Positions 60,101-64,000 of a stretch of 64,000 bases of DNA are shown here, piece by piece. The DNA is from Akkermansia muciniphila (GTDB taxonomy: Bacteria > Verrucomicrobiota > Verrucomicrobiia > Verrucomicrobiales > Akkermansiaceae). The notes under the pieces were generated by a model. That model ran no database searches. It saw only the letters and a list, made by a program, of their open reading frames with translations, and was not told the DNA's origin. The stretch spans positions 1,984,001-2,048,000 of the forward strand of contig NZ_CP114598.1 of NCBI RefSeq assembly GCF_030848305.1. The letters run 5' to 3'. The translations under genes were made by a program, and so were the position numbers. Position 1 is the stretch's first letter; each line of letters starts with the position of its first letter.

Positions 60101-60459
60101 ATGTCCCTACGGGAAAGTTGGCGACCGTTTGTGGGTGCAGGAGGCTATTATTCACATGCCGCGTTGGGCTTCCCGGATTTTATTGGAAGTTGTGGAAATC
60201 AGAGTTGAGCGGCTTTTGGATATTACGCCGAACGGAGGCACGGATGGAAGGCATGGAATGCTGTCTGGCACGATGAAGAAACCAATGCCTGTTTATGAAG
60301 GGGTGACACGGAGAAATCCGCGGGGTTGGCTTTTGCCCGGTTATCTTTCTTTCCCTTATGGGGAAAAATGAAGAGGAGCGGTTCCGCCGAACTGAATCCG
60401 CGGATGTGGGTTATTCAGTTCAATTTATTAATTATCAACAGAAAGATCAAATAAAAGAA
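60087..60459 (+). pseudogene. Decayed phage ASCH-like protein
   Basis: CPYGKVGDRLWVQEA and IHMPRWASRILLEVVEIRVERLLDI are the two hallmark motifs of a widespread phage ASCH-type protein, but the stretch of 40-60 residues normally between them is missing. After WNAVWHDEETN the frame breaks; the family's C-terminal motif reappears in another frame as NPRMWVIQF near 60392-60420. Internal deletion plus frameshift show it is dead. It lies 339 bases after tRNA-Ser, consistent with a former integration there. Confidence 0.65.
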
Positions 60460-60562
60460 TATTTCGGTTACAGAGGTTTCGACCTGCTGGGCGGAGGGAA
60501 TTGCCTCTGTTGCTATTCAGACAAAATCCGCTTATGTAATCAACTCCGTTTTACTATAAAAA

Positions 60563-60588
60563 AGCGCCTTCCGGCAAAGGAAGGCGCT
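60563..60588 (-). terminator. Terminator of sucCD
   Basis: AGCGCCTTCC (60563-60572) pairs with GGAAGGCGCT (60579-60588) over a 6-base loop; TTTTTTATAG follows on the minus strand. Confidence 0.9.
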
Positions 60589-60615
60589 GGATATGAAAAG
60601 GTGAAAGAGAGGGGA

Positions 60616-61503
60616 TTACATCCCCTTGTTTTTCATGGCTTCCGCCAGGGCGGCGCCCATTTGAGCCGGGGTTTTGGCAACCACAATACCGGCGTTCTTC
60701 AGGGCTTCCTGCTTGGCGGCGGCAGTACCTTTGCCTCCGGCAACAATGGCTCCTGCATGACCCATGCGGCGGCCCTTGGGAGCCGTGGCTCCAGCGATGA
60801 ACGCAGCAACAGGTTTTTTGCAGTTGTTCTTGATCCATTCAGCGGCTTCTTCTTCTTCGGAACCGCCGATTTCGCCAATCATGATGAAGGCGTCTGTGTT
60901 CGGGTCTTCCGTGAAGAATTGCACGGCCTGCTGCTGGGTCATGCCGTGGACGGGGTCGCCGCCGATGCCGATGCACATGCTCTGGCCCAAGCCCATGTTG
61001 GTTACCTGCCAGACGGCTTCATAAGTAAGCGTGCCGGAACGGGAGACAATGCCGATTCTGCCGGGTTTGAAGATGTAGGCCGGCATGATGCCGATCTTGC
61101 AGTTAGCGGAGGGATTGACGATTCCGGGGCAGTTCGGGCCGATGAGAGTTACGTCCTTGTCCTTCAGGAAAGTTTTCACCTTCTGCATGTCCTGCACCGG
61201 GATGCCTTCCGTGATGCAGACGATGAGCTTCACGCCCGCGTCCGCGGCTTCCATGATGGCGTCCGCAGCGAAGGGCGGGGGAACGAAGATCATGGAGGCG
61301 TTGCAGTCCGTGGCCTTTTTGGCTTCCGCTACAGTATCGAAGACGGGGACCTTGCCTTCAAAGAGCTGGCCGCCCTTGCCGGGGGTCACGCCGGCGACGA
61401 CGTTGGTGCCGAAGTCCATGCAGTTTTTGGCGTGGAATGCGCCGGCGCTGCCGGTGATGCCTTGCACGACCAGACGGGTGTTTTTGTCAATGAGAGATGT
61501 CAT
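60616..61503 (-). CDS. sucD: Succinyl-CoA ligase alpha subunit
   Basis: 295 residues, usual length. CoA-binding N-terminus [45 protein letters not shown], and the phosphohistidine motif [25 protein letters not shown] with the phosphorylated His in GHAGA. Couples succinyl-CoA cleavage to ATP or GTP synthesis in the TCA cycle. Starts 21 bases after sucC and ends at a strong terminator. Confidence 0.95.
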   Translation of the reverse strand: MTSLIDKNTRLVVQGITGSAGAFHAKNCMDFGTNVVAGVTPGKGGQLFEGKVPVFDTVAEAKKATDCNASMIFVPPPFAADAIMEAADAGVKLIVCITEGIPVQDMQKVKTFLKDKDVTLIGPNCPGIVNPSANCKIGIMPAYIFKPGRIGIVSRSGTLTYEAVWQVTNMGLGQSMCIGIGGDPVHGMTQQQAVQFFTEDPNTDAFIMIGEIGGSEEEEAAEWIKNNCKKPVAAFIAGATAPKGRRMGHAGAIVAGGKGTAAAKQEALKNAGIVVAKTPAQMGAALAEAMKNKGM

Positions 61504-61524
61504 TGTCGTAATAAATAGTGAGGG

Positions 61525-62706
61525 TTATTTGACTGCTGCCACCGCTTTCTGGGCGGCTTCGTCCAGGTTGTCGGCAGGGATGATGGCGATGCCGCTGTCT
61601 GCGAGGATTTTCTTGCCGATTTCCACGTTGGTGCCTTCCAGGCGGACGACGAGCGGGATTTTCATGTCGATGTTTTTCGCCGCGGCCACAATGCCCTGGG
61701 CGATGACGTCACAGCGCATGATGCCGCCGAAGATATTGACCAGAAGGGCCTTCACATTTTTATCGCTGGTGAGGATGCGGAACGCGTTGGTTACCATTTC
61801 CTCCGTGGCGGAACCGCCCACGTCCAGGAAGTTGGCGGGTTCTCCACCGTAGTATTTGATGATGTCCATCGTGGCCATGGCCAGGCCGGCGCCGTTCACC
61901 ATGCAGCCGATGTTGCCGTCCAGGCCGATGTAGTTCAGATCGTACTTGCCGGCTTCCACTTCACGGGGGTCTTCTTCCGTTTCATCCCGCATTTCCATGA
62001 TTTCCGGGTGGCGGTACAGGGCGTTGTCGTCAAAATTGAATTTGGCGTCCAGGGCGCACACGCGGTCATCCGTGGTGACTACCAGGGGGTTGATTTCCAC
62101 CAGGGAGCAGTCCAGAGCGGTGAAAAGCTTGTAAACGTTGGTGATAAGCTTGGTGGCCTGGCGGAGCAGGGGGCCGGTCAGTCCCAGCGCCACGGCGATT
62201 TTGAGAGCCTGGAAAGGCAGGATGCCCAGCGCCGGGTTAATGTGTTCGCGGATAATGGCTTCCGGGCGGGTGGCGGCCACTTCTTCAATGTCCATGCCGC
62301 CTTCCGTACTGGCCACGATAACGGGGCATTCCCGGGCGCGGTCCTGAAGAATGGCGAAGTAGCATTCCTTTTTGAGATCTACGGCTTCCGCCACCATGAT
62401 TTTGCTGACCAGCTTGCCGGCTTCCCCGGTTTGCTTGGTGACCAGAACCTGGTTGAGCATTTTGCCGGCAACTTCTTCCACTTCCTCCACGGACTTGACG
62501 ACGTGGACGCCTCCCTTAAAGCCGTTCTTGAAGGTGCCTTTACCACGGCCGCCAGCGTGTACCTGTGCCTTAACTACGTATTGGGAGAGGCCCATGTTCC
62601 GGGCCGTTTGTGCTGCTTCCTGAGCTGTGGAGGCGGCAATGCCCTTGGGGGTTGCCACGCCAAAACGCTCAAAGAGTTGTTTTGCTTGATATTCGTGAAT
62701 GTTCAT
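61525..62706 (-). CDS. sucC: Succinyl-CoA ligase beta subunit
   Basis: 393 residues from ATG 62706 ([25 protein letters not shown]); the ATG seven codons earlier is less typical. ATP-grasp fold: [31 protein letters not shown] and [19 protein letters not shown], then [28 protein letters not shown] and [15 protein letters not shown]. Catalyses the ADP/GDP side of the reaction with SucD. Forms a two-gene operon with sucD; with sucAB and lpdA it completes 2-oxoglutarate to succinate. Confidence 0.95.
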   Translation of the reverse strand: MNIHEYQAKQLFERFGVATPKGIAASTAQEAAQTARNMGLSQYVVKAQVHAGGRGKGTFKNGFKGGVHVVKSVEEVEEVAGKMLNQVLVTKQTGEAGKLVSKIMVAEAVDLKKECYFAILQDRARECPVIVASTEGGMDIEEVAATRPEAIIREHINPALGILPFQALKIAVALGLTGPLLRQATKLITNVYKLFTALDCSLVEINPLVVTTDDRVCALDAKFNFDDNALYRHPEIMEMRDETEEDPREVEAGKYDLNYIGLDGNIGCMVNGAGLAMATMDIIKYYGGEPANFLDVGGSATEEMVTNAFRILTSDKNVKALLVNIFGGIMRCDVIAQGIVAAAKNIDMKIPLVVRLEGTNVEIGKKILADSGIAIIPADNLDEAAQKAVAAVK

Positions 62707-62907
62707 GACAGTGGGCCGTTTGGCCAAATGTTTGCGGAAGAAAGGCTAGGCCTATTTTTGGTGTCGGTCAAGGGAGAATGGTTTGGTCTTTTGATTTTTT
62801 GTCCGGAGGCGCCGTGAAGTTCCGTCGGAAATCAAAGAGGACAGAAGGCTTGACTGCGTGCTTAAAGATTGTGAAACTCCCTTCCCGTTTTTCTGTAGAG
62901 ACCTTTT

Positions 62908-64000
62908 ATGAAAATTTACCGTCCTTCCGATACCTGCTTTGACGAGATGAAGCGCCGGATGAACCGCCGCGCACTCCCGGAGGATTCCGTAAGGGATACC
63001 GTGAACGCTATTATCCGGGATGTTTCCGCGCGCGGAGATGAAGCCCTGTTTGATTATGCCGCCAGATTTGACAAAGCGCATCTGGATTCTTCCTCCCTGT
63101 TCGTAACGGAGGCAGAACTGGCGGAAGCGGAGGCCATGGTGGAGAAGTCTGTGAAGGAGGCCATTGCCGTTTCTCTGGCAAACATCCATTATTTTTCAGA
63201 CCGCAGCCGCAGGCGGGACTGGTCCGGCGTGAATGCGCAGGGCGTGGAGGTAGCGGAGCGGTTCCTTCCGTACGACCGAGTGGGCATTTATATCCCCGGA
63301 GGTAAAGCACCTCTGGTGTCCACTTCCATCATGACGGGCGGTTTTGCTCAGGCCGCCGGCGTGCGGGAGATTGTGGCCGCCACGCCCTGCGGGCCGGACG
63401 GCCGGGTGAATCCCGCGCTTTTGTATGCGCTGAAAGCCTCCGGCGCAACGGAGATTGTCAAGATAGGGGGCGCCCAGGCGATAGCCGCCCTTGCGCTGGG
63501 GACGGAGAGCGTGCAACCGGTGGAGAAGATTTTTGGCCCCGGCAACCGTTTTGTAGTGGAGGCCAAGCGTCAGTTGGTGGGGGCTGTTGCCATTGATTTG
63601 CTGCCCGGCCCCAGTGAAGTAATGGTGCTGGCGGATGATACTGCGGATGCGGAGTTCCTTGCTGCCGACCTGCTGGCGCAGGGCGAGCATGGCCCGGACA
63701 GCGTAGTTGTTTTTGTCACCACATCGGAAGCGTTATTGGAGCAGGTGGAGGCGGAAGTGGAACGCCAGGCTGCCCTGCTGAGCCGCGGGTCCATCATCCG
63801 GGAGGTGCTGGACAAGCATGCCTACGGTTTTCTGGTTTCTTCCATTCAGGAAGGGGTGGAACTGGTTAATGCCTTTGCGCCGGAGCATTTGGTGCTCGTC
63901 ACGCGGGATGAAGAAGCCGTGCTGGATGGCATCAGGACGGCGGGAGCCATTTACGCTGGCTCCCTTTCTACTGTAGCCTGCGGGGATTTTTTGGCGGGCC
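62908..64000 (+). CDS. hisD: Histidinol dehydrogenase, 3' truncated by the window
   Basis: 364 residues are visible from ATG 62908 (MKIYRPSDTCFDEMKRRM). Features: DRVGIYIPGGKAPLVST, IVKIGGAQAIAALALGTESV, KIFGPGNRFVVEAKRQ, the zinc-region EHGPDS and AFAPEHLVLVT with the catalytic Glu-His pair. The usual 430-residue length means about 70 residues lie beyond the window. Oxidises histidinol to histidine in two NAD-dependent steps. Divergent from sucC across 200 bases. Confidence 0.95.
   Translation, partial: MKIYRPSDTCFDEMKRRMNRRALPEDSVRDTVNAIIRDVSARGDEALFDYAARFDKAHLDSSSLFVTEAELAEAEAMVEKSVKEAIAVSLANIHYFSDRSRRRDWSGVNAQGVEVAERFLPYDRVGIYIPGGKAPLVSTSIMTGGFAQAAGVREIVAATPCGPDGRVNPALLYALKASGATEIVKIGGAQAIAALALGTESVQPVEKIFGPGNRFVVEAKRQLVGAVAIDLLPGPSEVMVLADDTADAEFLAADLLAQGEHGPDSVVVFVTTSEALLEQVEAEVERQAALLSRGSIIREVLDKHAYGFLVSSIQEGVELVNAFAPEHLVLVTRDEEAVLDGIRTAGAIYAGSLSTVACGDFLAG

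Overview
The window looks like a chromosomal segment of Akkermansia or a close relative (Verrucomicrobiota). This rests on the character of the proteins, the cydA-cydB-sucA-sucB gene order, the weak use of Shine-Dalgarno sequences and a tmRNA tag ending NAESNDLALAA. It is an inference from the sequence; no database was searched.

Left chromosomal part (1-23265): the end of a discoidin-domain protein, a small outer-membrane barrel, an MTA/SAH-deaminase-type amidohydrolase, dihydrolipoyl dehydrogenase, a frameshifted GyrI-like gene, then on the minus strand a respiratory and TCA block (cydA-cydB-sucA-sucB). An envelope-flavoured minus-strand cluster follows (sugar-kinase-like APH protein, CHASE2-like membrane protein, low-Mr phosphatase, L,D-transpeptidase), then stand-alone trpB, a MarR regulator, a 1.2 kb decayed stretch, ferritin, a conserved Arg-rich protein, RidA, tRNA-Leu and SanA.

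Centre (23266-54165): a complete 30.9 kb Mu-type transposable prophage. Both termini can be placed from TG...CA ends, a set of inverted GTTGCGATAT-type sites spaced as in phage Mu, and a flanking ACGG duplication. On its left arm a methyltransferase, an unknown protein and the repressor point left. A Ner-like regulator points right across a palindromic operator and starts the early operon (sigma-like HTH, MuA-like transposase, MuB-like ATPase, several unknowns, Gam). An excisionase-like HTH gene and an array of 9-bp direct repeats precede the late genes: holin-like protein, endolysin, DUF3486, a terminase split into two ORFs, a portal with a C-terminal PBECR-like nuclease, protease/scaffold, decoration, capsid, siphovirus-type tail genes, tail fibre, tape measure, hub and a glycosyltransferase. 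No sheath or baseplate genes are seen, so the virion is probably a siphovirus, like B3 or D3112.

Right chromosomal part (54166-64000): a Tat-exported phosphodiesterase, a stray paralogue of a prophage tail gene, tmRNA, tRNA-Arg, recQ, tRNA-Ser, a decayed phage ASCH-like gene, sucD-sucC (minus) and the first part of hisD. With lpdA, sucAB and sucCD the window encodes both steps from 2-oxoglutarate to succinate, beside the genes for a high-affinity cytochrome bd oxidase. The stray phage genes next to tmRNA and tRNA-Ser suggest repeated phage entry near these RNA genes.
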